NCBI GenBank assembly: GCA_910586595.1 | Contig: CAJUJB010000001.1 | Span: forward strand, 64,638-128,637 | DNA from: an uncultured Muribaculaceae bacterium | GTDB taxonomy: Bacteria > Bacteroidota > Bacteroidia > Bacteroidales > Muribaculaceae | Length of the DNA stretch: 64,000 nt | Reading direction: 5' to 3' | Part shown: piece by piece, positions 21,101 through 27,916 of the stretch | Position numbering within the stretch: the stretch's first letter is position 1 | How the letters are laid out: the number at the start of each line of letters is the position of its first letter | Made by a program: the position numbers and the translations under genes | Notes under the pieces: model-generated | Seen by the model: only the letters and a program-made list of their open reading frames with translations | Database searches by the model: none | What the model was told of the DNA's origin: nothing

Positions 21101-21423
21101 AAGCGGGTCATATCGGTAATTTCTGCCGACGTGAGCCGCAGTTCATTGAGGTCGGCCTCAGTGACATTTCCTGAAATCTTGAGTGTCTCTCCTTCAATCA
21201 CACCGTCGATCCAGCGGTTATAAGCCATCATGGACGGATCGACCGTGTACTTTAGTTCCACTCCATTTCCCCAGTCAATGCTGACTGGCGATGTAGCCGA
21301 GGCGGCATTGAGGAGGATTCGCACCTGCGTACCAGGCTCCAGAGCCGTGGTGAAGGTCATCGAGCCGGCACTGGCAGCCAATGCCGCAGCTCCTAAGAAT
21401 GTTGAGAGTAAAAATTTCTTCAT
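18166..21423 (-). CDS. Secreted leucine-rich-repeat protein with duplicated halves
   Basis: 1085-residue exported protein; the signal peptide ends near residue 19 (LAASAGS). Two related halves are visible. Each begins with a beta module carrying an FTT... motif and an aspartate-tryptophan-glycine core (IDWGNGVELKYT; VDWGSGVGTEYPG). Each continues into LRRs of the LxxLxLxxN kind (LRELDLSKNEL, LTSINISDNKF; LRWLNANNNKLTSLDLTENN). The C-terminal 60 residues (VDIYAADGRHVVAAASVDG...LPAGIYIVRA) form a type-A-like sorting domain. Such BspA/internalin-like proteins mediate surface contacts; the ligand is unknown. It is probably the first gene of the surface block, with a strong promoter at 21487-21518. 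Confidence 0.85.
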   Translation of the reverse strand: MKKFLLSTFLGAAALAASAGSMTFTTALEPGTQVRILLNAASATSPVSIDWGNGVELKYTVDPSMMAYNRWIDGVIEGETLKISGNVTEADLNELRLTSAEITDMTRLRELDLSKNELVTFQLSGVTPLETLNLNDNRLENNVYEHTTLSLENAGTTLTSLNVGRNTGLICLDIRDLEVLEYFYANDCPELGSVFICLPEDSRKALRTIDLSNCSLAHFYPVNLPNLHNLNLANNMLMTDADDEPFVLGSYPELTSIDVSNNSQIKALDLTGCKKLTSINISDNKFERIDVSNAPDLEVLYASGNNISSLDLGNNKKLRTLNISGNPVRELDVTLFPSMRNLNISNTKISRVMLMQASYLEEFRASGTDLEFVDFNGQQAGRMRIIDLRDNKCMTGATVDYTIHTLPEAKSAYNTDPTLLLSGSNAETANTAYATSIDMKWVCDITGNGTAKQDFVSVTLDGATDTGENRTGTVDRLYPIFGIGMDYDFDIYSTDGGKFLISQWEPSYFQSMMSVTDKARVGVPVHIYPYPEDGRKFKSVTVNGKEIFSQWFVIDGPSTIKVNFTSEESSISFTTEPGHALSFLVNTVNYNGSVWVDWGSGVGTEYPGQYSYTSGSAEIKGTRIDGSSSTGTVTIYGEIAGLDISGFGDMAEWLGLHDNAATSIDLSNAPDLKFLNLYWNPISELDFSGCPRLEVLDASFTLVKNLDLSGVPSLMWLDAYSDGYGDEEEGIAQLTSIDVTGLPILQYLNVKGNALTSLDLSQNTYLRWLNANNNKLTSLDLTENNIIEELNLDGNLISSLEISHLSDLWTLSISNNELTELDLSGSQALEKLYVANNRLTSLDCSPCALLNTIYLNGNGFTADQLNDIYYLLPQRKAIPDDDNTQNKIGYNLAVIQGGDKAANDGNRADSSIALDRGWTPSHVGSNGGSDFAYLDILPSNHGTVKVLGEDGTEYGHGSKVPKYSTLSIVPSPEAGYGLSSFTLNEEETMSSTSFEMPGIYTKLRVTFAKNSGAEADAADNVTVAGVKGGVYVNGSATVDIYAADGRHVVAAASVDGSEIFNLPAGIYIVRAASANGASVQKVAVN

Positions 21424-21486
21424 TGAGAAACGTGTAAAGGTGGTTAATTTGCGTGTCGTGTGCTACGTGATGACATCATGACCCCG

Positions 21487-21518
21487 CAAAGTTAATCACT
21501 GCGCTCGAATATCCAAAA
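21487..21518 (-). promoter_or_regulatory. Promoter of the LRR surface-protein gene
   Basis: Minus-strand -7 TAACTTTG (21494-21487) and -33 TTTTG (21518-21514) with a 19-bp spacer, a near-ideal Bacteroidota promoter. It lies about 65 bp upstream of the ATG. Confidence 0.75.
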
Positions 21519-21722
21519 CATTCAAGGCCAAAATGGCAACCAAAAAGGCCATAAACGCAGATTTAAGTATATTTTAACATTGATTAACTCAGCCTTCGAG
21601 TTAAAAAATCTTATCTCACTGTTCCGATGAACATAACGCCCAGTCACGACGTTTTACATCCGAGAGCCATCAATAACCTCCAATATCACTCACAGTATAC
21701 TTACCAACCAAAATTCAATAAT
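21519..21722 (+). promoter_or_regulatory. Upstream region of the oxalate operon
   Basis: About 200 bp between the LRR-gene promoter and the frc start. It is AT-rich in its first half. A partial -7-like TATATTTT lies near 21568-21575 but lacks the final G, and I find no exact TTTG-N20-TAnnTTTG pair. A regulated promoter needing an activator would fit this, but that is inference. An in-frame ATG at 21627 would extend frc by 32 residues of unrelated sequence and is rejected as the start. Confidence 0.3.
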
Positions 21723-23021
21723 ATGAACTACGCTCCTCTTCAAGGAATAAAAGTGGTCGACTTCACCTCAGTTCAGTCAGGCCCTTCTTGTACTCAACTT
21801 TTAGCCTGGCTCGGTGCCGACGTAATCAAAATTGAACGCCCCGGTGTAGGCGACGCAACCCGAAAAGAACTCCAGTTCGATCCCGACGAACCAAGCTACT
21901 ACTTCCTCCAGCTCAACTCTGATAAAAAATCCCTCGCACTCGACGCCGCCACCCCCGACGGCAAAGAAATCCTTACCCGCCTTATTAAAGAAGCTGATAT
22001 TTTCGTAGAAAACCTCCACCCCGGTGCTATGGATAAGCTCGGCTTCAGCTGGGAAGTGGTACACAAACTTAATCCAAGATGTATCTACGGCACAATCAAG
22101 GGCTTCCCTGTCAGCTCGCAGTATGTCGACCTTAAAGCTTATGAGCCTATCGCTCAGGTAACCGCCGCAGCCGCTTCAACCACTGGCTGGTGGACCGGCG
22201 ACAATGACGTGCCTACCCAGAGTGGCGCCGCCCTCGGCGACTCAAACACCGGTATGCACCTTACTATCGGCCTTCTCGCAGCCCTTATGCAGCGTGAGCA
22301 CACCGGTGAAGGCGTGTATGTATATCAGTCGATGCACAACGCATGTCTCAACCTCTGCCGTATCAAGACCCGCGACCAGCTCACACTCGACCGTATCGGA
22401 TACCTTACCCAGTTCCCCCAATATCCTAATGGTAAATTCGGCGACTTCGTACCTCGCTCGGGCAACACCGAAGGCAGTGGCGTGCTCGGATGGACATATA
22501 AATGTAAGGGATGGGAAACCGACCCCAATGCGTATGTATACGTAATCTTCCAGCGCGGTGCAAAAGACTTCGAACTCGCTTGCAAGGCCCTCGGATTTGA
22601 AGACTGGCTCACCAACCCCGACTTCAACACTGCCGATGCCCGCGACCGTCATAAAGACCAGGTAATTGCCCGTACTCAGCAGTTCTGCATCGATAAGACC
22701 AAATTCGAGGTTACCGAACTCCTCTCGAAAGCCGGTGTGCCTGTCGGCCCGGTTCTCTCTACCAAAGAAATTATGAACGACCAGTCGCTCTACGATGGCA
22801 ATACCCTCGTCAAGATCGATCAGGGTGGCAAGATCGGTACATTCGTAACTGTAGGCGTACCTTTCACCCTCTCCAATTTCCAACCTTCATACGGCCCCTG
22901 CCCTACCCTTGGCGGCAACACCGACGAGGTGCTTACATCGCTCGGCTTCTCCGCTGAAGAGCAGGCACAGTTCAAAGCCAACGGCACCACGGCACCCGTT
23001 CAACCTAAAAAACAAGCATAA
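21723..23021 (+). CDS. frc: Formyl-CoA:oxalate CoA-transferase-like (class III CoA-transferase)
   Basis: 432-residue family III CoA-transferase, close in length to the Oxalobacter formigenes enzyme. It would move CoA from formyl-CoA to oxalate. The N-terminal motif GIKVVDFTSVQSGPSCTQLL and the catalytic aspartate, Asp173 in GAALGDSNTGMH (equivalent to Asp169 of O. formigenes Frc), are present. CKGWETD and FEVTELLSKAGVPVGPVLS follow as in Frc. The glycine-rich active-site loop differs: residues 246-257 read SGNTEGSGVLGW, where Frc has a GGGGQ stretch. That leaves open another CoA donor such as acetyl- or succinyl-CoA. The stop overlaps the oxc start by one base (TAATG). Confidence 0.88.
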   Translation: MNYAPLQGIKVVDFTSVQSGPSCTQLLAWLGADVIKIERPGVGDATRKELQFDPDEPSYYFLQLNSDKKSLALDAATPDGKEILTRLIKEADIFVENLHPGAMDKLGFSWEVVHKLNPRCIYGTIKGFPVSSQYVDLKAYEPIAQVTAAAASTTGWWTGDNDVPTQSGAALGDSNTGMHLTIGLLAALMQREHTGEGVYVYQSMHNACLNLCRIKTRDQLTLDRIGYLTQFPQYPNGKFGDFVPRSGNTEGSGVLGWTYKCKGWETDPNAYVYVIFQRGAKDFELACKALGFEDWLTNPDFNTADARDRHKDQVIARTQQFCIDKTKFEVTELLSKAGVPVGPVLSTKEIMNDQSLYDGNTLVKIDQGGKIGTFVTVGVPFTLSNFQPSYGPCPTLGGNTDEVLTSLGFSAEEQAQFKANGTTAPVQPKKQA

Positions 23022-24757
23022 TGGCAACCTCAGATACAAACACAACCCCTAAGGCACCTGAGTATCCCGAGCAGGTGACCGGCATGGACATACTCGTGCG
23101 GGCTCTCCGCATGGTAGGTATCGACACCATGTACGGCCTCGTCGGAATACCTGTCACTGAGCTTGCCTACCTTGCTCAGGACAGAGGCATCCGATTTGTA
23201 GGATTCCGCCACGAGCAGCAGGCCGGTATGGCAGCCGCCACTCACGGTTATCTGACCAAGACTCCCGGCGTACTCCTCACTGTTTCGTCGCTCGGCTTCC
23301 TCAATGGCCTGACGGCGACCGCAAACGCCACCGTAAACTGTTATCCTATGATACAGATCAGCGGATCGAGCGTACGCGAACCTATCGACCTTCAGCAAGG
23401 TACTTATGAAGGCCTCGACCAGCTTGCCATGGCCAAGCCGCTTGTAAAGGCAGCCTATCGTGTCAACAAGCCTGAAGATATTCCCACAGCTGTGGTAAGG
23501 GCATATCGCGCGGCCATCTCAGGACGCCCCGGCGGCGTTTACCTCGACGTGACCACCCCATGCCTCGGAGCCATAATGCAGGGCGCCGACGCCGACAAAC
23601 TGTTCTACCAGCCTGTTGACCTCTGCCCCGCCATGCCTCCCGCCCCCGAAGCCGTAAAACGTGCGGCCGAGCTCCTCGCCGGAGCTAAGAAACCGGCCTT
23701 CCTCTTCGGCAAAGGCGCGGCATATGCGCAAGTTGAGGACAAGCTCAAGGCTCTTGTAGAGCGTACAGGCATCCCGTACTATCCCATGTCGATGGCCAAG
23801 GGCATACTGCCCGACAATGGCCCGCTGAGCGCCCTCTCGTGCCGCTCGACCATCATGGAAGAAGCCGATGTTGTAGTGCTCGTAGGCGCCCGACTGAACT
23901 GGTTACTCTCCCGCGGCCACGGCAAGTGGAGCGACACAGTCAAATTCATACAGCTCGACATCGATCCTGAAGAAATTGACATCAACCGGCCTATCGCAGC
24001 TCCTGTAGTAGGCGATCTGGCATCCTCGCTCGACGCCCTCATGGCCGCTCTGCCAGCCAAGATGAATATGGATCCTACCTGGGTACCGACCTTACAGGCA
24101 CAGACCAAGGAGAAAAATACCAAATTCGCACAACGCCTGGCGGCAAACGCCGATGCCATGCCGATGAATCACTGGACAGCCCTCGGCGCCATTAAACCCG
24201 TGATGGCCGCCAACCCCGACGTGATTCTCGTCAACGAAGGCGCCAACACGCTCGATGATACGCGCGACACCCTCGATATGACATTGCCCCGCCACCGCAT
24301 CGACTGCGCCACCTGGGCCATCATGGGTATGGGCATGGGCTCATGCGTAGGAGCCGCAGTGGCCACCGGCAAGAGTGTCGTAGCCATCGAAGGCGACAGT
24401 GCTTTTGGCTTCTCCGGCATGGATTTCTCTACCATCTGCCGCTTCAAGTTGCCTGTGACTGTAGTGATTTTCAACAACGGAGGTATCTACAACGGTATAG
24501 GCGTCAACATGGCCGGCAACGGCGATCCTGCCCCAACTACCCTCGACATCCATGCCCGCTATGATAAACTCGGCGAGGCGTTCGGAGCCAAGACTTACTA
24601 TGTCACCACCCCCGCAGAACTCTCCCAGGCCTTGACTGAGGCTATAGCATCGAAAGCCCCGGCTCTGATTGACGTGCAGCTCGGCGCCGACTCCGGCAAG
24701 GAATCGGGCCATATCGGCTACCTCAACCCGGCCGCCCTCGAGAAAATCACCGTCTGA
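23021..24757 (+). CDS. oxc: Oxalyl-CoA decarboxylase
   Basis: 578-residue thiamine-diphosphate enzyme that converts oxalyl-CoA to formyl-CoA and CO2. The cofactor-activating glutamate is Glu65 (FRHEQQAG). Tyr129-Glu130 in LQQGTYEGLDQ match the substrate-side Tyr120-Glu121 of O. formigenes Oxc at the same offset of nine. The ThDP/Mg motif begins GDSAFGFSGMDF and ends FNNGGIYNG. The C-terminal lid reads ESGHIGYLNP; the O. formigenes enzyme, as I recall, has Arg where this has His. The start overlaps frc by one base, so the two enzymes are translationally coupled. With frc it forms a cycle that regenerates formyl-CoA and releases formate. Confidence 0.94.
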   Translation: MATSDTNTTPKAPEYPEQVTGMDILVRALRMVGIDTMYGLVGIPVTELAYLAQDRGIRFVGFRHEQQAGMAAATHGYLTKTPGVLLTVSSLGFLNGLTATANATVNCYPMIQISGSSVREPIDLQQGTYEGLDQLAMAKPLVKAAYRVNKPEDIPTAVVRAYRAAISGRPGGVYLDVTTPCLGAIMQGADADKLFYQPVDLCPAMPPAPEAVKRAAELLAGAKKPAFLFGKGAAYAQVEDKLKALVERTGIPYYPMSMAKGILPDNGPLSALSCRSTIMEEADVVVLVGARLNWLLSRGHGKWSDTVKFIQLDIDPEEIDINRPIAAPVVGDLASSLDALMAALPAKMNMDPTWVPTLQAQTKEKNTKFAQRLAANADAMPMNHWTALGAIKPVMAANPDVILVNEGANTLDDTRDTLDMTLPRHRIDCATWAIMGMGMGSCVGAAVATGKSVVAIEGDSAFGFSGMDFSTICRFKLPVTVVIFNNGGIYNGIGVNMAGNGDPAPTTLDIHARYDKLGEAFGAKTYYVTTPAELSQALTEAIASKAPALIDVQLGADSGKESGHIGYLNPAALEKITV

Positions 24758-24770
24758 TCGTCTAACTAAT

Positions 24771-24802
24771 GAAAAGGGAGGACTTGCAGGTTCTCCCTTT
24801 TC
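24771..24802 (+). terminator. Hairpin between oxc and the carrier gene
   Basis: Ten-base stem GAAAAGGGAG (24771-24780) / CTCCCTTTTC (24793-24802). It lies 13 bp after oxc and 15 bp before the carrier start. Without a proper T-tract it is more likely a partial terminator or stability element that sets the carrier-to-enzyme ratio. Confidence 0.5.
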
Positions 24803-24817
24803 AAATACTATTTATTT

Positions 24818-25792
24818 ATGCTTCACATCATACTCTACGCGATTGTTCCTATATTCGTCGTAATGGCGCTGGGATTTTTCTCGGGTAAGGCGGGAGCCTT
24901 CTCGGGCAGTGATGCGCGCGTGCTCAATAAAGTAGTGCTTAACTATGCGCTGCCTGCGGCACTCTTCGTATCAATTGTGAAAGCCAACCGCTCGATGCTC
25001 GCCGTCGACGGCAAACTCACCATCATAGCATTTACAGTTCTGTTGGCGTGCTTCTTCCTTGTTTATTTCGTATTCAAGATGTACAAAGGCAACACCGCCT
25101 CCGACGCCGCAGTGTCGGCATTGATCAGCGGTTCGCCTACAATCGGCTTCCTTGGTTTCGCGGTGCTGGAGCCTATCTTCGGCACATCGGCTTCGGTAGG
25201 CCTTGTCATAGCTATAGTGGCCATCGAGGTCAACGCCATCGGTATTCCTCTTGGCCTCTGCCTACTCAACTCGGCCGACGCGGCTAAAGCTGCAGCCGAG
25301 AACGGCGGCAAGAAACCTAATCCTTGGATTCCGGTAATCAACGCGCTAAAGCAGCCTGTGGCCTGGGCTCCGATCCTGGCCGTAGTTCTGGTTCTCTTCG
25401 GCGTTAAATGGCCGTCGTATCTCGACCCGTCGTTCACCCTCATTTCAGGAGCCAACGCATCGCTGGCTTGTTTCGCCGCCGGTATCACTCTATCGTCTGT
25501 CAAGGTCGTATTCAACGGCCAGGTTTGGATGGGATCCTTCCTCAAACTGATAGTCATGCCTCTGGCAGTGCTCGCCGTTGGCCTCATCTTCCACATGGAG
25601 CCCTTCAACCTCAAGATGCTCGTGATGGCATCAGCCCTTCCGCCAGCCATGTCGGGCATCATCATCGCCAGCCGCTACAATGTATACGTAGCCACCGGCA
25701 CATCTTCTCTGGCTGTGAGCACCCTGCTATTCATGGGAGCTTGCCCTATGTGGATCTGGCTCACCGACGTAGCCATCAAGATGTTTGCATAA
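24818..25792 (+). CDS. AEC-family carrier, probable oxalate/formate or organic-acid transporter
   Basis: 324-residue membrane protein with about ten helices. The N-terminal IVPIFVVMALGFFSGKAG and the NKVVLNYALPAALFVSI stretch are typical of the auxin efflux carrier (AEC) family, which includes malate/malonate permeases and E. coli YfdV. E. coli keeps yfdV beside yfdW and yfdU, its frc and oxc homologues, so the gene order here supports transport of oxalate or of the formate product. Substrate and direction cannot be read from the sequence. It ends the operon, before the hairpin at 25816-25846. Confidence 0.88.
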   Translation: MLHIILYAIVPIFVVMALGFFSGKAGAFSGSDARVLNKVVLNYALPAALFVSIVKANRSMLAVDGKLTIIAFTVLLACFFLVYFVFKMYKGNTASDAAVSALISGSPTIGFLGFAVLEPIFGTSASVGLVIAIVAIEVNAIGIPLGLCLLNSADAAKAAAENGGKKPNPWIPVINALKQPVAWAPILAVVLVLFGVKWPSYLDPSFTLISGANASLACFAAGITLSSVKVVFNGQVWMGSFLKLIVMPLAVLAVGLIFHMEPFNLKMLVMASALPPAMSGIIIASRYNVYVATGTSSLAVSTLLFMGACPMWIWLTDVAIKMFA

Positions 25793-25815
25793 CAATCATA
25801 CAGAATAACACATTT

Positions 25816-25850
25816 AAAGAGAGGCTTCATCACGAGGCCTCTCTTTCCTT
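25816..25850. terminator. Bidirectional terminator after the oxalate operon
   Basis: Ten-base stem AAAGAGAGGC (25816-25825) / GCCTCTCTTT (25837-25846) lies between the convergent carrier gene and the minus-strand gene ending at 25870. A and T tracts flank both arms. Confidence 0.85.
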
Positions 25851-25869
25851 TATCTAATTTCTCATGAAG

Positions 25870-27144
25870 TTATTTTTTCTTCGGCATAAGCGGTTTTTCA
25901 GGTCTGTTTCTGATCCACAGCGGTGAATCTTCCACCTCGTCAGGAGTGGTGAATTTAAGGACATTCACGGCTCCCCATTCGCCTTCGAAATTCTTTCCGG
26001 CAACAAGTATATAGCCTGATGACGACGGATCGAATTTATAGGACTGTCGGCAGGCTTTGTAGCGGAACCACATATCATCGGGCACCCCAGAGGCCGCCTC
26101 TGTCTTTACCTTCGCTTCAGCGGCTTCCAAACCGATTTCATCGAATTCGGCTTCTGTGAAAACTTCCGCCCTGAATTTCGCAGTTGCCTCATTCGGAGTC
26201 AGCCAGAAGGTCTGGTGAGGCACAAAAATTGTCTCCATGATATTCTCAGGGTTTGGAGTCTGCATCAGCATAAATTCTGTCTGTTCTATATTCACCCACG
26301 CGTCTCCGGCAACTCCACCAGCCGTCTGCACGGTATAAGCTTGCATTTTAGCGAGATTGCCATCAATGTCGATAGGCACAACACTCACCTGGTATGTTCT
26401 GGCAGGCTGCAGACCGTCGTAAGTATCAGTTGTAGATTCATAGAAGGTATTCCATGTGATATAATTCTTTATGTACTCTTCTATACTTGCACAACCGAAC
26501 AACGACCCGTACTGCATATAGCTATCCTCGATATAGCCTTGCTGATACACCACATATACATACGCGGCGCAATCGTCGTTCGGGGTCAATGTCACATCAA
26601 AGGAATTTTCTGTGACATTGCTGAAAGTAACGTCGACCGACGGAACACCCTCGGTGCTTCTGGGTGTCTGGAATGCGTCGGTGCTCACTTCACACATTGT
26701 TCCGTATTCATCGACACCTACTGTGCAGAACACATAGTTGGAGCCAGGTTCAAGCCCTGGAGCATCCACAGCCCCACCATCGGGGAACACTGAGTAGACA
26801 TGTTTACAATTGGCATCTATATAGGAGGCTAATTTAGCATCTGTATCGTACAAAGCCATACCAGTCTCTGGAAGAATGGCGTATTTCCAGCCTTTGCAAT
26901 CAGCTGTGCCATCCACGGAGATTACCACAAGACCCGCCTCTTCGTCATATTCCAGCACCTTCGTCTCAGCCTTCACCGGCCCTGCGACCGTGGCAAAGCT
27001 GATTGACTCCACTCGGTCGGTCATCATGGCTGTAGTACTTCCGTCGGCATTATGGAGAATCATTCTGTTTGGATCGGTCTGGCCGAAGGCTGCGAACGAC
27101 AGGGCAGCCGCAAACAATGAGATGTACAGTTTTTTCATAGACAT
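25870..27144 (-). CDS. Secreted protein of unknown function with FN3-like region
   Basis: 424 residues. The signal peptide ends near residue 22 (ALSFAAFGQT). Right after it comes ADGSTTAMMTDRVESISF, a Bacteroidota 'V..I.F' motif seen near the N-terminus of many exported proteins. A fibronectin-III-like module follows near residues 165-275 (SVDVTFSNVTENSFDVTL, ARTYQVSVVPID). The C-terminal third has no recognised domain and ends in a basic tail (RPEKPLMPKKK). I do not recognise a function. The first ATG at 27144 overlaps the upstream stop by one base; a second ATG at 27138 (MKKLYISLF) is equally plausible. Confidence 0.7.
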   Translation of the reverse strand: MSMKKLYISLFAAALSFAAFGQTDPNRMILHNADGSTTAMMTDRVESISFATVAGPVKAETKVLEYDEEAGLVVISVDGTADCKGWKYAILPETGMALYDTDAKLASYIDANCKHVYSVFPDGGAVDAPGLEPGSNYVFCTVGVDEYGTMCEVSTDAFQTPRSTEGVPSVDVTFSNVTENSFDVTLTPNDDCAAYVYVVYQQGYIEDSYMQYGSLFGCASIEEYIKNYITWNTFYESTTDTYDGLQPARTYQVSVVPIDIDGNLAKMQAYTVQTAGGVAGDAWVNIEQTEFMLMQTPNPENIMETIFVPHQTFWLTPNEATAKFRAEVFTEAEFDEIGLEAAEAKVKTEAASGVPDDMWFRYKACRQSYKFDPSSSGYILVAGKNFEGEWGAVNVLKFTTPDEVEDSPLWIRNRPEKPLMPKKK

Positions 27145-27626
27145 TATTTTACGAATTTATAATTTACTCCTTTTGCATTCACTATATAGAGGCCCGGCTC
27201 AAGAGAAGCGACATCAATAGATTCGCCATTGTGTGAGGGCATGGAGAGAACTACGGCTCCACTAACAGAATAGATGACCACCGGAGCAAGCTCACCGTCC
27301 AACCAGCCTTCAAAACTGAGATTCGACATGGGCCTGCTGTAACAGATTTCAAGATCATTCAATCTCTGGGAGACATTTTCAAGACCACTGAAATCTCCGA
27401 ATGTAATCCGGTCAATCTTTGAAAGGGGGATGAGCTCTGAGGAGGCTGTGGGAGATTCGCTCACGCACAAGTTCCCGGAGTCAAAAGACAGACGCAGATC
27501 ATCGGTCAATTCAAACACTCTTGGGCCGGAATCGGGCCCGGAAGTATGTACAGCCACACTTCGTGAAGCACATGGACTGGCTGACAGCATGGCAACAAGA
27601 AAGAAACTAAGCAGACATTTGTGCAT
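27144..27626 (-). CDS. Small exported protein with C-terminal sorting-like module
   Basis: 160 residues from the ATG at 27626 (MHKCLLSFFLVAML, signal peptide). A middle motif PLSKIDRITFGDFS is shared in style with the downstream protein (MTDRVESISF). The C-terminus (VVIYSVSGAVVLSMPS...LEPGLYIVNAKGVNYKFVK) looks like a type-A sorting domain. Between these there is little room for a functional domain, so it may be an accessory or decoy surface protein. It forms a two-gene operon with the next gene through a TAATG overlap. A minus-strand TATATTTG at 27655-27662 is a probable -7 element. Confidence 0.65.
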   Translation of the reverse strand: MHKCLLSFFLVAMLSASPCASRSVAVHTSGPDSGPRVFELTDDLRLSFDSGNLCVSESPTASSELIPLSKIDRITFGDFSGLENVSQRLNDLEICYSRPMSNLSFEGWLDGELAPVVIYSVSGAVVLSMPSHNGESIDVASLEPGLYIVNAKGVNYKFVK

Positions 27627-27654
27627 ATTGATAATTAGGATTAGGTTTACCTCG

Positions 27655-27685
27655 CAAATATATACACATTTAAAATACAAACCAA
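27655..27685 (-). promoter_or_regulatory. Promoter of the two-gene secreted-protein operon
   Basis: Minus-strand TATATTTG (27662-27655) with a TTG (27685-27683) 20 bp upstream. It lies back to back with the plus-strand promoter at 27849-27879. Confidence 0.5.
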
Positions 27686-27848
27686 GCAACATGCAATAAT
27701 TAGTCTGTATTTAACATCATTTAACCATATCACCTTTACTCTCCCGAGCCCCAACTCTAAAATTCGGGATTTTTCATACTACAACAGCTTTAAATCAATT
27801 CTATTATACATTGTTACGGGTGTGTTATAGTTTTTAAAATGTATATTT

Positions 27849-27879
27849 TTTGAAACATGGCAGATTTTTTCTAATTTTG
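27849..27879 (+). promoter_or_regulatory. Promoter of the DUF5106-like/mnmA operon
   Basis: TTTG (27849-27852), 19-bp spacer, TAATTTTG (27872-27879), an exact Bacteroidota promoter. It lies 38 bp before the ATG at 27917. Confidence 0.75.
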
Positions 27880-27916
27880 TGCGATAAAGGGTTCTATACC
27901 CCGACTCTTCAGCACT

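Noticed and set aside
18166..21423. Periodic repeats considered as a CRISPR or tandem DNA repeat
   Set aside because: The periodicity is of the LRR protein pattern (about 21-24 codons), not identical DNA repeats with unique spacers.
15216..21423. Complete type IX secretion system
   Set aside because: Only sorting-like tails are present; no secretion machinery gene is in the window.
21627..21722. Extended N-terminus for Frc from the ATG at 21627
   Set aside because: The added 32 residues have no family counterpart and the ATG at 21723 gives the expected length and N-terminus.
21723..25792. Recent horizontal transfer of the oxalate operon
   Set aside because: No mobile genes, flanking repeats or tRNA site are visible, and promoter-free flanks alone do not show transfer. 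Base composition was not computed.
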